A stretch of DNA of 64,000 bases from contig WPIO01000063.1 of NCBI GenBank assembly GCA_009760855.2, forward strand, positions 1,485,001-1,549,000, read 5' to 3'. The notes below the pieces were generated by a model. The model was not told the origin of the DNA. It ran no database searches and saw only the letters and a program-made list of their open reading frames with translations. The position numbers and the translations under genes were made by a program. Below, one piece after another: positions 53,301-61,597 of the stretch; the stretch's first letter is position 1; the number at the start of each line of letters is the position of its first letter. Source of the stretch: Cristatella mucedo (lineage: Eukaryota > Bryozoa > Phylactolaemata > Cristatellidae).

Positions 53301-55055
53301 TATGCAGATGCTGAATTGACGAACGTTTGCTCTGATGGGCACTGCACAAGTTCAAAGCCAGCTAGTGCAGTCTATCGAGGGAAACTGAACTGATGAGCTC
53401 GAAAGTCTTGTATCATATACCTATCACGAAATTTCATCAGGTTTTTGCAGGCTGGCTAAAACCTACTGCTTCAGCTTAGCAAAACCGTTTAGAATTAGGA
53501 GTAAACGGGTTTGGATTTGCAGCCGATTGGCTAAGTGACTGGCGACCATTTTGCAAAAGGAAACCCATCTTGAACTCTTGGCAGCTGTGTTAAGAGGCGG
53601 TGCAAGCAGGTAGGTCGGACAGATAAAAGCATTGCAGACCATTCACACTACCGTGTTAGCTAGCCAGTTGGACAGTGTCAAAGGTTTGAGCGTAATTCTG
53701 ATCGTTCAATATTTCAAGCCTAATGCTGACCGTTCATCCCTTCACCTCATTCATTCATTAGCTGTAAAATGGGCTGCTCTAGTGCTCATGCTTGTGTTTG
53801 TGTTGCTCATGCAGGCTTCGGTATATCGGCCAATACTAATAACTGCCGATGGGCAACGGTAAACCAAGAGCGAGCAAAATTCCGTATAGATTTGGGTTTC
53901 AGGAGGTAATGACTCGTTATCAAGCTTGGTGAAGAGTTAGGTCTAACTGTGCGTGACCTCCCAAGCGATGGTCATCCGATGGTTGCTTTCTCGGTGTATT
54001 TTTGTTATTGTTGAATGTACACATCGTATGGCACTTCTGAGCTTACATTTTTAGCAAATTGTCAACCATAGTAGACCTCAAGATTTGCTTGAACTGAAAT
54101 TTCGGCTCTATGTGAAGTTGGTGAAGATCTTGTTTCAACATACAGGCCTAACATTTTGGCTCATAGAGGATGTCAAGTCAACAAAGCTGAAGCATCAGAA
54201 CGCACACTATGTGGATCATGCAAGACTGTCATTGCATTCCAAAATGATGTTGCACAATATACCTGCATAGTTTTCGGTCGTTTCGGACTTTTAATTTCTG
54301 GTTAAGCTGCTGACCACGGTAGCTCAGCTTCCAGCTAGCCACACAGCGAAGACAGATATATTGGCCATCACTTATCATTAACATGGGCAGCGACTCCGGA
54401 GAGAAGAAAATTAATATGAAAATTTCCATCTCATACTACCCTTGTGCTATCAATCAGTATGCACGGTTGACACTACAGAGCTCAGCGTTGACAAAACGTG
54501 GGACCTCCGGATAATAAAAATAAATAAATGTATGCTAGCTGATTTAACATCCTCTTTTTGAATAGCGACAGAAGAGCCTTGATGGCTATCACCACCGCTT
54601 GCAGTGGCGATAAGCAATCACCCACCAGAGGATTCGAAGCCACGACCTCGGGGCCGAGGTGGTGAAAAGCAACCGCCTTACCTAGTGAGCCATTACGGTT
54701 GGTCATAGTTAAAATAACAAAGAGGCGAAGCGTCGTATAGTACCCCAAAACCGGTAAAATGTACTGTACAGCAAGCTTCAGGAACTATACTTCAGAGATT
54801 ATACGCATGTTCGTCAGATGTTCACGCATCCAACACGGCACAAATCTGGCGCTGTGAGGTCAGTAAAACATGCACGACGGGCGAGACTCCTCTAGAAAGC
54901 TACCTCTTAAAGACCAGCACGTGTTGGTAGGGCGATCGCTCATTGAACAGAACTTGATCAACCTCCAGCGAAAATGACTGGCCATGCCAATATTCCTCGA
55001 CTGTTTCGGTAAACCATCCGTTTTTCATCGTGCCCATGCCTGGATAAGCCGATTC
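33123..55055 (-). CDS. SRM: Spermidine synthase-like gene, seven exons, with a frame-breaking duplication
   Basis: Spermidine synthase transfers aminopropyl from decarboxylated S-adenosylmethionine to putrescine in the cytosol. Seven minus-strand exons cover the whole fold in order: N-terminal beta region (WFTE, YQHVLVF), [12 protein letters not shown], the GGGDG nucleotide-binding loop, the DSSDP-type motif, GES.WLHL and the C-terminal [12 protein letters not shown] block. All junctions agree in phase except exon 2, which is 5 nt too long because of a tandem duplication. Without those 5 nt the product would be about 314 residues (human 302). The catalytic Asp of DSSDP is Asn and the conserved Tyr of TYPSG is Phe. 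AATAAA follows at 32951-32956. It could be a decaying copy, a diverged aminopropyl- or methyltransferase-like paralogue, or an assembly error. Confidence 0.88.
33425..33505 (+). repeat. Degenerate ~22-bp tandem repeat
   Basis: Repeats of the type GACGTTTTGGTCACGAGCG / TTCGACCCAGGCG / TTTCGGCCACTTACGG. Confidence 0.55.
33510..33578 (-). mobile_element. LINE-A 3' tail fragment fused to a SINE-2 copy
   Basis: Only (AAT)n plus about 50 bp of tail, immediately followed by the tail of SINE-2 at 33580. Both tails have the same core. Confidence 0.75.
33580..33724 (-). mobile_element. SINE-2 copy
   Basis: Same structure with B box GGGCTCGAGCCCC (33650-33662), abutting a LINE-A tail piece. Confidence 0.78.
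34570..34850. mobile_element. Pogo/Tigger-like short inverted-repeat element
   Basis: The left end CAGTCAGCCCCC..CGACTTACGA and the right end (reverse AAGTCAGCCC..CCCGACTTTCGA) are imperfect terminal inverted repeats next to TA. The CCCCGACTTACGAA core is typical of pogo/Tigger termini. An inner 12-bp inverted repeat is at 34587/34629. About 280 bp, no transposase. Confidence 0.6.
34855..34950 (+). repeat. Imperfect (GT)n tract
   Basis: GT-rich with TTGTGTTG interruptions directly after the pogo-like element, in spermidine synthase intron 6. Confidence 0.9.
35405..35550 (-). CDS. SRM: Spermidine synthase exon 6
   Basis: Encodes [11 protein letters not shown] and [15 protein letters not shown]. 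The Gln ahead of GES is kept at the exon 5-6 join. The substrate-contacting Tyr of TYPSG is Phe (codon at 35447-35449). Acceptor TTGCAG, donor GTACGT, phase 0 at the end. Confidence 0.92.
36331..36369 (-). mobile_element. SINE-1, tail half (split by LINE-B)
   Basis: TACTAGCTGATTTAACAGC tail ending in GTGACAGAA, continuing at 37322 after the LINE-B insertion. Confidence 0.8.
36370..37321 (-). mobile_element. LINE-B copy inserted into a SINE-1
   Basis: The tail GTAATGTAAT at 36372 and frame 36638-37183 ([19 protein letters not shown]) identify it. It is flanked by CAGAA at 36365-36369 and 37322-37326, with one SINE-1 copy on both sides: a target-site duplication. Confidence 0.88.
37322..37455 (-). 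mobile_element. SINE-1, head half (split by LINE-B)
   Basis: Resumes with CAGAAGACCC and carries GCGATAAAGGATCGCCCACT, the GGATTCGAACC B box (37381) and the head GTGAGCCATGATGG. Confidence 0.8.
38139..38222 (-). CDS. SRM: Spermidine synthase exon 5
   Basis: Encodes [20 protein letters not shown] and GGIVSAQ, following the conserved GPA after DP.G. Acceptor TTTTAG, donor GTAAGT, phase 1 to 1. The RPGG form is closer to plant, protist and some invertebrate enzymes than to vertebrate ones. Confidence 0.9.
38337..38525 (-). mobile_element. LINE-A 3' UTR fragment
   Basis: (AAT)11-12 tail followed by the standard stem sequence (GCGCCCTCAGAGAACTTAAT) and about 120 bp of 3' UTR, then unrelated sequence. 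Extreme 5' truncation. Confidence 0.85.
38775..38930 (-). mobile_element. SINE-2 copy
   Basis: Tail ATATAGTGCCCTAGGAGAAC, B-box region GGGGCTCGAGACC, A-box region AAACACTGAGCCAAACCA. Confidence 0.72.
39078..40970 (-). mobile_element. LINE-A copy, 5'-truncated
   Basis: (AAT)n tail at 39081, then C-terminal fragments, RT remnants (40191-40499 with [23 protein letters not shown] near 40060) and the region before RT with [18 protein letters not shown]. Several frameshifts. It lies in spermidine synthase intron 4. Confidence 0.9.
41440..42068 (+). mobile_element. Highly diverged LINE-A-like fragment
   Basis: Matches the ARNLGV.FQSDLS.DDH segment, then a 3' UTR-like end with imperfect ATT repeats at 42045-42068. 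Much older than the other copies. It contains a 39-bp tandem duplication. Confidence 0.55.
41658..41735 (+). repeat. 39-bp perfect tandem duplication
   Basis: Two identical 39-bp units starting TCTCATCTCTG and ending GCAGGTGTG, inside an old LINE-A-like fragment. Confidence 0.95.
42191..42344 (-). CDS. SRM: Spermidine synthase exon 4
   Basis: Encodes [21 protein letters not shown] and [11 protein letters not shown]. The Asp of the GDG motif is kept, but the proton-accepting Asp (first of DSSDP) is Asn, codon AAT at 42207-42209. Acceptor TTTACAG, donor GTGATC, ends in phase 1. Confidence 0.93.
42840..43395 (-). mobile_element. Diverged LINE-A-like fragment
   Basis: Minus-strand remnants recalling the 3' UTR, the FVTSRLDF region (near 43290) and NIAKIRA. 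It lies back to back with the LINE-A copy at 43400. Confidence 0.5.
43400..44940 (+). mobile_element. LINE-A copy, 5'-truncated, nearly intact RT
   Basis: Frame 43419-43970 carries [22 protein letters not shown] and YADDTQ. A frameshift at about 43905-43955 leads into 43952-44641. The 3' UTR and (ATT)n tail end at 44940, merging with an (AAT/ATT) palindrome. Intron 3 of the spermidine synthase gene. Confidence 0.92.
45404..45760 (-). repeat. Solo LTR of the same family
   Basis: Minus-strand LTR beginning TGTAGTTTGATTGTATGC at 45760 and ending near ACGACA at 45404, 357 bp. Flanks ACGCT/ATGCT could be a 5-bp target duplication with one change. It lies 95 bp from exon 3. Confidence 0.75.
45855..45947 (-). 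CDS. SRM: Spermidine synthase exon 3
   Basis: A 31-codon, phase 0-0 exon encoding [10 protein letters not shown] and the ALCEID block that ends the next strand; Asp and Glu of these motifs bind the aminopropyl donor. The usual second Gly pair (GGGDGG) is GC here. Acceptor TTACAG, donor GTAAAT. Solo LTRs lie on both sides. Confidence 0.93.
46095..46420 (-). repeat. Second solo LTR, same orientation
   Basis: Matches the LTR interior (CAGCCGATGATCAACGCC, CAGCTGTGCACCAGCC and CAGCTGTTCACC blocks). The ends are eroded; the far border is approximate. Confidence 0.65.
46498..47796 (-). mobile_element. LINE-A copy, 3' part (interrupted)
   Basis: (AAT)n tail at 46498, C-terminal frame 46790-47242 and an RT remnant with YADDAQLYL. 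It stops inside the TIDHKVL codons and resumes at 49620 after a 1.8-kb insertion. Confidence 0.9.
47797..49619. mobile_element. Unclassified 1823-bp insertion in LINE-A
   Basis: Sequence unrelated to the flanking LINE, bounded by TGTAGC and GTTACA (imperfect inverted ends), with ACTT at 47793-47796 and 49620-49623 as a 4-bp target duplication. GC-rich right half; no long ORF; no long terminal repeat recognised. It holds an internal ~170-bp imperfect direct repeat (47860-48000 and 48065-48160) and a terminal stem GCCGAGCCTTCGGC. Possibly a non-autonomous LTR or DNA element. Confidence 0.65.
49620..49860 (-). mobile_element. LINE-A copy, 5' part of the interrupted copy
   Basis: Encodes [22 protein letters not shown] and [12 protein letters not shown], the part missing from the copy ending at 47796. 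Together the two pieces form one truncated LINE-A split by the element at 47797-49619. Confidence 0.88.
50095..50429 (+). mobile_element. LINE-A fragment split by the LTR element
   Basis: Remnant of the region before RT ([30 protein letters not shown]). It is cut at 50429 by an LTR. A diverged continuation lies at 52570-52720. Confidence 0.7.
50430..50767 (+). repeat. 5' LTR (338 bp)
   Basis: Begins TGTAGTT and ends AACTACA. It contains two tandem ~90-bp units (GTGATGTGGC...ACCAGCTGGTG). The same unit pair recurs at 52148-52316. Confidence 0.8.
50721..51125 (+). CDS. Gag-like protein of the LTR element
   Basis: A 134-residue frame. The part [18 protein letters not shown] through [12 protein letters not shown] and LREALVRAF has the spacing and composition of Ty3/gypsy-type gag (retrotrans_gag) core helices. 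No zinc knuckle. The first ATG lies inside the LTR, so the true start may be later. Assigned by pattern and by its place between LTRs, not by a database search. Confidence 0.55.
   Translation: MALFIGWLSGVPTKLQAISWDGADDALGDVFRSSLGFDDFGDFVGWLLNFEREIKKSGYKPSECHLFWLLAMQGEAFTFASRLPQEVQDDYAKLREALVRAFTLPAGRARLLHADLVTAGRTERADRSDWKRPQ
51208..51852 (+). CDS. Hexapeptide-repeat frame in the LTR element
   Basis: A 214-residue open frame, not recognised. Residues 19-65 are Ala/Ser-rich from a ~21-bp GC-rich repeat (51300-51420). Residues 98-155 form ten imperfect hexapeptides of the type GE[ST]VQx (18-bp period, 51496-51675). Highly acidic. No zinc, protease or RT motif. It may be a real accessory product or only an open frame through a tandem repeat. 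Confidence 0.35.
   Translation: MITAMVFHEATAVCEATVSGVGEATEGETMHGESAASATESAASVIESAASAWRVVASARKAAASATEALACDRAQAMKVTLDLDRPVRCDATQAGECVQHGESVQDGETVQEGESVLAAETVQTEESAQAGETVQHGESARDGETVKIGEAVQAGEAAAHVGDAVAESDGATVAEVSKTVAVDVSSATMAGGARCRLVTKGRAPARLLRAAVR
52014..52316 (+). repeat. 3' LTR, rearranged and truncated
   Basis: LTR start at 52014 after a purine tract. A second tract and second LTR start (TTTAGTTC) follow at 52090. The two ~90-bp units follow, then homology with the 5' LTR ends. Confidence 0.72.
52570..52720 (+). mobile_element. LINE-A fragment, diverged continuation
   Basis: Weak match to the [21 protein letters not shown] region just downstream of the part at 50095-50429. Frameshifted. 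Confidence 0.5.
52912..53046 (-). CDS. SRM: Spermidine synthase exon 2 (frameshifted)
   Basis: Acceptor CCGAAG, donor GTATGT. The first part reads NVTYGIVL in the frame set by exon 1 (AG plus C makes Ser). The rest reads [14 protein letters not shown] then WNVSYHEM in another frame. The switch sits on a perfect TGCTG tandem duplication at 53017-53026. Removing one unit restores TYGIVLVLDG, as in other spermidine synthases. Two extra residues also occur after ERDE. Confidence 0.85.
53050..54530. other. Spermidine synthase intron 1: nothing recognised
   Basis: Short frames such as 53632-53862 show no known motif. CA-rich patch at 53085-53180. Confidence 0.45.
54534..54705 (-). mobile_element. 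SINE-1 copy, near full length
   Basis: Same order as the 13790 copy: head TGGCTCACTAGGTAAGGCGG, B-box region near 54630, tail CAGCTAGC. About 400 bp upstream of spermidine synthase exon 2's far side, in intron 1. Confidence 0.82.
54904..55055 (-). CDS. SRM: Spermidine synthase exon 1
   Basis: Encodes [20 protein letters not shown] and [10 protein letters not shown]; the Tyr-Gln pair that lines the substrate site is kept. In-frame ATGs at 55037 and 55028 are plausible starts. A TTTTTCCAG at 55056 also looks like an acceptor, so an earlier 5' exon is possible. The donor is GTAGCT, phase 2. Confidence 0.87.
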
Positions 55056-55599
55056 CTGGAAAAAGCGAGTAGAAATGGCTGGACTGACATGAGAGAGAAA
55101 ATAGTGGCACTAGTAAAGTGTACACGGGAGAAATTTGCTCAAACTTACCAGAGAAGACGGTTGATGCTAAGCCCAGGCACCACCTGTCAGCCTCAGTAAC
55201 CTACGATTCTTCTGCTGGGTTTGGGGGTGGGGATATCACCTTCACTTATCTGGCATGTAATGGTAGCGTGGCGAAATTCCTGGGAGAAGTACGCAGTAAT
55301 TGCCCGCAGGAGTAGATGGAAATCCACCGATGTGGGGTGACTGGGCTGGACGTTTTGGGAGAACGCACGTCTGAAAAGCGGCTGAACACCAACGCTGTTC
55401 AGCTAGCGCTCGCTTCTTGCCGCCTTCTCCGACCTCTCGAGGACTAATATCTAGCCGAAGTATACGAAGTTAGTTCAGTAAGGTGATAGAATAAGACGGG
55501 CATTCGACGAATTTTTGAAATCCACTCTAGTTAAGTTAAAATCAAGCTCAAGTCTCGAGTGAATAAATAGGGTAGTACAGCGTTGCTTTTGTGTACCTA

Positions 55600-56560
55600 C
55601 CGAATTGCTGATATCAAATGACTGTACACTCAGGTAGTGTAAACAACAAGTAAACTGACAAGTGTAATCACAAAATTGCACTTGCAATGGCAAGGGTGCT
55701 CTCATGCAATGCGCTGCCAGTGACTGCAACAGCCCGAGGAAATACCGAAATCCACCAAAAAATGACTAGAAATCGTTTGTAATGAGCAATTTTTTGTTGC
55801 ATATTGTAGGACACTTTGGTAAATGCACACCCACGTGCATTCAAGCCAGCGTGCAACCGAAAAGTCTTGCAATGCACGGCGATCACTCGCAATGGCTATG
55901 TCTAACACCACAATCCACTCATACCACTGCAAATCATCAACACCTGGCTCCAATTTAAATTGCTTATAAACACTAGACTCGGTTCAAAGTGCAACCGCAA
56001 AATTTCTCGCTGTTACGGATGCGTGTCTTCAAACAAAGCACTGCACTCGAGTGCAAACGGCCAGGTCCCGTACCGAAATCCACCGCAGTCGGCGTCAAAG
56101 AGACCAGAAATCGTACACATAAAGCTCTTATTTTGATTGCACCTTACTATTCTCTTCGTTTACAGTGTGCTCACACAATTGCATTACAATTGCTTCGCTG
56201 CAATGCACGGCAATCGATTGCATTGGCTTCGGCCAATACAGTAATGAACTGCATTCCGGTATAAAATGCCCAGAAATAAGTTTCTTATCAGTTCAGTTTT
56301 AGTACATATCGCACCACACTATTTTCAAAGTGAAAATACATGATTTTGAAATCAGTGCGCTCGTACGATCTCAGGCAATTCGTGGTAGTCAAAAGCAATC
56401 GTTCGGCGTAAAACCACACATTCTACTAATATCCACCGCAGACGGCCAGAAATTGGCTGCACGAAGCTACGATTCTCAGTCAACATAACACTCTAGTGCT
56501 TTCAAAGTGAAACCACAAAAATTGGTTTTGTGAGGCTGCAATCTAAACTTCCTGCTGCTA
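55600..56560. repeat. Degenerate ~165-bp tandem (satellite-like) array
   Basis: Landmarks recur at regular steps: (A)AATCCACC(G/A) near 55746, 55909, 56075 and 56427, and CCAGAAAT-like near 55774, 56105, 56270 and 56448 (steps of about 163-178 bp or twice that). CAATGCACGG also recurs. Units are strongly diverged. Confidence 0.6.
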
Positions 56561-57264
56561 AATACGTAAATAATTACGTTGCAACCGAGAAATGCCTTCG
56601 TCGACACTTGCTAACGAACATTGTATTGCATTCTGGTGTAGTGCCGGACGCCTTCATCAAGAAAAATTTCATTTTTTTAATTGTCATTTAATTTCTCGCT
56701 CTGGTGGTTTCGTGGTCTGATCGCATTGCTATGTACATGTTTTGAGAAACGGCTTGATTCCAAAGCGACGCAAAAAATCCCACATTAAGCTCCGCCAGCA
56801 TGATAGGAACTGTTGTTTTTTTCAGTTATCCCGCCAAGGTTACAAAGTTGTAGCGTTAGCTGGCGAGCCACTGAACACTCCAAGCATCTCTGCAGTACAC
56901 TTAACTGGTGAGCCGCGGAGAAGAGCAGGCCCCCTAGACGATCAAAGCGTCCTACTGGCTCAAGCGGAGTCAATTCATTACCTTATCACCCCTAGTGTGT
57001 CTGCCTGCTGCTGTTGCAATTAGTGCGAACGCCTCACCTGGTTAAGCGATTAATTCGACGGAGCGGCCGGCCACTAATGTACGCCTCTTCCGTAGCTAAT
57101 GATAAAGCAATTGACACAGCACAGCGGCCGACCACTAATGTACAGGATATTACCGACGCAGCTACAGTCTCCGAACGCGTCGCCTCGTGACACCGAGCGC
57201 TACTAGCGTTTCCTGTCCGTTACGGAATTCTCTTAATCAATAAATCTTTAAAAAACCGAATATC

Positions 57265-57606
57265 TTGCCAACATCGCAAACGGAAACCGATACAGCTGAA
57301 ACTTGTTTAAAGTTAATCTGTTTGTTGTTTGACCGTAGCACGAGAGAAATTACGTGCCTGTGGATATATAAACGCTCACCGCTTCGAGCTGTCTCTACCA
57401 CACCGGCGGCGGCTTTAGATCCACCGGCGGACAGTGACCTGTTTATTGAATATGATCGTGCATACTTACTATCCCTTTTTTATCGTCATTCAAATGAATT
57501 CTTAGATGTTATTGCTGTCGCTAAGATCCGTGAAATATGCATTAACCAAAGAAAAAGCACCCCAGAGCAGACGTGGGGGCCAAAAGCTGAGAACCTGCTC
57601 GTTTGA
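57265..57606 (+). CDS. Unrecognised 113-codon open frame
   Basis: Protein-like composition in its second half (DLFIEYDRAYLLSLFYRHSN, DVIAVAKIREICINQR) but no motif recognised and no clear splice borders. It could be a single exon, part of a repeat or chance. Confidence 0.15.
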   Translation: MPTSQTETDTAETCLKLICLLFDRSTREITCLWIYKRSPLRAVSTTPAAALDPPADSDLFIEYDRAYLLSLFYRHSNEFLDVIAVAKIREICINQRKSTPEQTWGPKAENLLV

Positions 57607-57639
57607 CAGGATCTACGAGCTGAGTATATCTAATTCTTC

Positions 57640-57727
57640 CTGGCTAGCCCCTGGCTAGCCCTTGGTCATTCCTTGGCCAGTCCTTGGCTAGTCCTTGACC
57701 AATCCTTGGCCAATCCTAGGCTAGTCC
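57640..57727 (+). repeat. 11-bp minisatellite, eight units
   Basis: CTGGCTAGCCC followed by TTGG(C/T)(T/C)A(G/A)TCC variants, all exactly 11 bp. Confidence 0.93.
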
Positions 57728-57811
57728 GCCTGCTATGGTTGCTCTAGGTGCCCTAGTCAGACCCACTAAGGCAAGGGCTAAGATCGCGGCTAGCCTGAGA
57801 GCTGCTCCGTT

Positions 57812-58036
57812 GCAACATAACATTGCTAAAATTCGGGCTTGCATAGAAAGATATACCGTAGCTAAATATGTCCATTTATTTGAGACATCCCGTCTGGACT
57901 TCTGAAATTCACTGCTTGCTGGTCTACCGCCCTGTGCACTAAGCATCTTCCTGGTAGTGCAAAAGTCAATAGGTAGGCTTGCCCGTCGCGAGCCTCGAAC
58001 TTGTTACATCACAACACGTCTGGCCGACCTGCACAG
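57812..58036 (+). mobile_element. LINE-A fragment
   Basis: Only the HNIAKIRAC...TSRLDFC...LADLH segment, with stops. It ends exactly where the first copy of the 700-bp direct repeat begins. Confidence 0.8.
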
Positions 58037-58780
58037 ACTAGTGAACTGGCAAAAGAAGGTAATCGTTAACTATCTAGCTGCAGTCATGTAATGTGAAGCC
58101 TTACCAAGCTTGACTCAATAAGGCCACAGGCTTCCTTTCCAAAGATGTTAGTGATTGTTAGTTTTAATCGCTGATAGGCAGGTCCACTCTAAACGCACTT
58201 GGCTAGGGTTAGTATGAGCAGGTATCAGAAAATCCAATAATGCATGGTCACATTTAGACCAGGCACGAAACGTAAACTCATGCTTCATTTTGAATTCCTT
58301 ACGCACAAAAATAGTACCTTGTCTCTCAAGCTATCGGGTCTCTGCAGCTACAAATCTTAGAATTCTAAAGACGTTTCATAACTAAAAATAGATCATTAAG
58401 GGGTGCTATGTTTAAGACAATAGTAATATTTACTAAATAACTTATATGCTGGTAGTTATTTCAGTACATGATAGCACTGCAAAGTGGCAACATCGAAGCT
58501 CAAGCACGTGGCTGACCTCAGGGTACATTAGAACATGTTTGTCGAAAGAAGGCACTGTGATCCTGCTATACATTGAACTCATGGAAATTCGATGCAACCA
58601 TTGGCAAAGCACGAAGGAAAGCCAAGCGACCAGTTTAGCTTAACACCTCTCTACCACATAGAATTTCAAATGTAAAAAAATATAGCCAATGGTTTTCGGC
58701 ATTTTCAGCGCCGTTAGTCAGTTCCATTTGAAGTTTACAACCTCAGAGGCATATTGGGTACTCTATGGTAGATTGCAAAA
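58037..58780 (+). repeat. Direct repeat, copy 1 (~740 bp)
   Basis: Begins GTGAACTGGCAAA and aligns along its length with 61598-62282 (e.g. GTTAGTGATTGTTAGT, GATAGGCAGGT, ATGCTGGTAGTTATTT). Perhaps 75-80% identical by eye. Unidentified. Confidence 0.8.
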
Positions 58781-58799
58781 GTCGTAGGCCCAGCTATTC

Positions 58800-61590
58800 T
58801 TGGTTAGCTTGTCAAAATTGTAAAACTACTCCAATGCGGATGCCTGCAAAACACTATTTCGTCGAGCGAAGTGAAGGAAAATGTAGAGAATATACGTACG
58901 TGCAACTACAATTCACGAATGTTTTAACTCCGCTAGACCTATAAGTTCTGAGAATCGCAGCAGTAGCAATCGGTGGAAACTCCCAAAGCAAATATACGGA
59001 GGCCCACGCTGTTTGCTGTCTGATTGAGAAAGTACGTCTCTTTATCGTCAGAAATTAATAATAAAAATGTGCTGCTATAGAATGTTGAAGCGACGATAGT
59101 ACTGAAAACATTAATCATCTATAGGTTTATGTCATAGCGTTCCAAGACCGCTGGAAGTCATTTTCATAAAGCTCAGGCGAATACATTTTCTCAAAACCTG
59201 TCACTCATCAGGACCATGGATAACTAAAAGCAAAATAGGTGTAAAAAGATATCTCACGAATTCTACATTAGCTCATAGTGATACCGGAATTGACCAAAAA
59301 TCGGGTAACACTCGTATGCTATTCATCCTATTTTGTCGACAATAGCAACTCTACTAGTTTCTTAAAAAAAGGGTTCTTGACCGGTGGCGATACTAAATAC
59401 CAATTTTTGACAAAAACCTCCCACTGTATTCAACACTGACGATTAAATAATGTCGTTACACGTGATTTCCTTCAAAGTAAACTACAAGCCCGAAAACTGC
59501 AATATTAGCAACTACGAGCAAGCGACAGCGTTTTACTTGCGGCCGTCAAAATTGAAATGATAAATATGTACTTAGTGAATGTTTCTGCGTTACAGTTTGG
59601 CTTAGTTCTTTCTGAGAGCCCTGTTAATGATAGCCCAGTTATACAGCGGCTCGGAGTTTTCATTTCGTAATAGCCCGGTAAGCAGCAAATCTCTGCGAGC
59701 ACATTTTCTCAGTCACATTGTCCGTCCTGCTCGACTCGAGGTCGAATCGATGGCAATCCATGTATAAGACAATCTTTCGAACGGTTGATAAGATCCGTGC
59801 ATTGACGTCGGCTACCGTGAGAGTAGAAAGGGCCACATCCAAAAAATGGCCTAAATATTGACCACTGCAGGTTCCTTGAAGTAAGGAAATGAACATGCCT
59901 AGTGACTGGGTAGCCGTGCATCGATTTACAAAGTCCCAGGTCTTTGGTGATTATCTATTTAAAGTGCTCAGGATTAGGTCCGATTTCGGTCTAAGGCTGA
60001 CCAGGCTAGCCTTGGTCAGCGGAGCCACTGAAAGTTTATAAATACGTTTAACTCGGTAGGAGACTGACATAGATACATTAGAATAAACCACTGAATTTAA
60101 GTGTACCCTTATCCACAATATAAGTTCTTTGATAGAACGACTGGTATATGGGACCTCAATACAAATGTTTAAATTAGTAAGCTGACTGTCGTAAGAAAGA
60201 AAACGACTGCCCCACTTTTCTCGTTCGTTTGCAAGATAGTTTTACTGTAGCCAAGCGCAGAGCATTGATTCCAGAGTTTGTGAAAACTTACCAGATCTGT
60301 GCTGCAAAAAAACATGTCTTGAGGTATTTTCATTGACACTAGTTTCACTAGGAACTGGTAGGGTGAATTGACGATCGTTTAAACTATTTGAGTAAGTAAT
60401 TAATGCAGAGTGAGGATGTAGTTTACTTCTCAATAGAAAAAAACAGCCTTATTGGTGTGGAGGTTATCATGTTTTAACGGCTCAAACCTCAATTAACTTT
60501 CACAAAGAGTCACCCAGAACGTAGCTCATATACGTGACAGGGGTCGTGATGAGACACGAGGCATTTACCAATCGTTTAAACTGTTACTGCTAGGTGATCC
60601 GATTGAAGTCTAGAATAGGTCAATAGTTAAAGTAAGACTTTAGAGAAAGAAAAACTATCTTTTAAAGGTCATTTGACTATCAACGTTGCATTGGACGACC
60701 TGATACCTGTAAATGCTGGTTAAAAAGAAAAATGACTTTAACACAGATATACGGCACATAACTACAAAGCCCTCAGAAAAGGCCGAGTAATCTATAACTG
60801 AATCGTCGAATAATTATAGGAAAACAGGGCACAGTGACGAGACACTGCATTTATAGGTGTGAATCAGCAGCAACACGGAAGCTGCAAGGTGTAATTGTTC
60901 AAGCTAAAATTAATACAATAATGCTTAGCTGCAGCTTTATAGTTACATTCAAGTGCAGATGTGAATGTTGCAAGAAAATAATCTTCTTGAAAATAACTTT
61001 CATTTAAGTGGTTACCGGCACAACGGATCTCACGGCAATACGGCAGTTAGGCAGAATAGCTTGTGCTGCAAGCATCAATACAGGCTTGTAGTGGCACTGC
61101 CCTTTACGGTGAAATAACTGCATGACTAAAATACATGAACGGCTGAAGTGATCCTTAGCTGTCTAGCTGATGGATATACTGTAAGCTCTATGTAAGTTGG
61201 CTTTAACAAATGGAATTAAATTCTCTTGTGGTGTCAGTGAAGGCAGACAGAAAGAAAAGTAGTACCTAGTTAGTTACAGAAATAAGCCCAACTGACTGCG
61301 GAGTGTTTGACTAAGAAGAGGAGACATCAGCATGCTGAGACTCAAGGTAAAGTTAAACGATCTCTTCAAATGCTGCGTCTTTTCAAATCGCGTTTAGCAG
61401 CTACATGTGTGCAGGTTCAAAGCGTCACCTTTGTGACCGATACGGCCGCTGTTTGCAAAATTTAGTAAAAACACGGCGATAATAGAGTGAGATTCTTCTC
61501 AATGTGGCCCACGAATTAATGTCAGCCATTTCAGTTCGTATTGCTTGCCACCCATACAGCTGCAGTATTCTGTCCTGGCGATTGTGGAAA
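58800..61590. other. No gene or known repeat seen
   Basis: AT-rich unique-looking sequence between the two 700-bp direct repeats. Both strands were scanned for conserved exons, tRNA boxes and LINE/SINE tails without success. Confidence 0.5.
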
Positions 61591-61597
61591 ACTTGTA

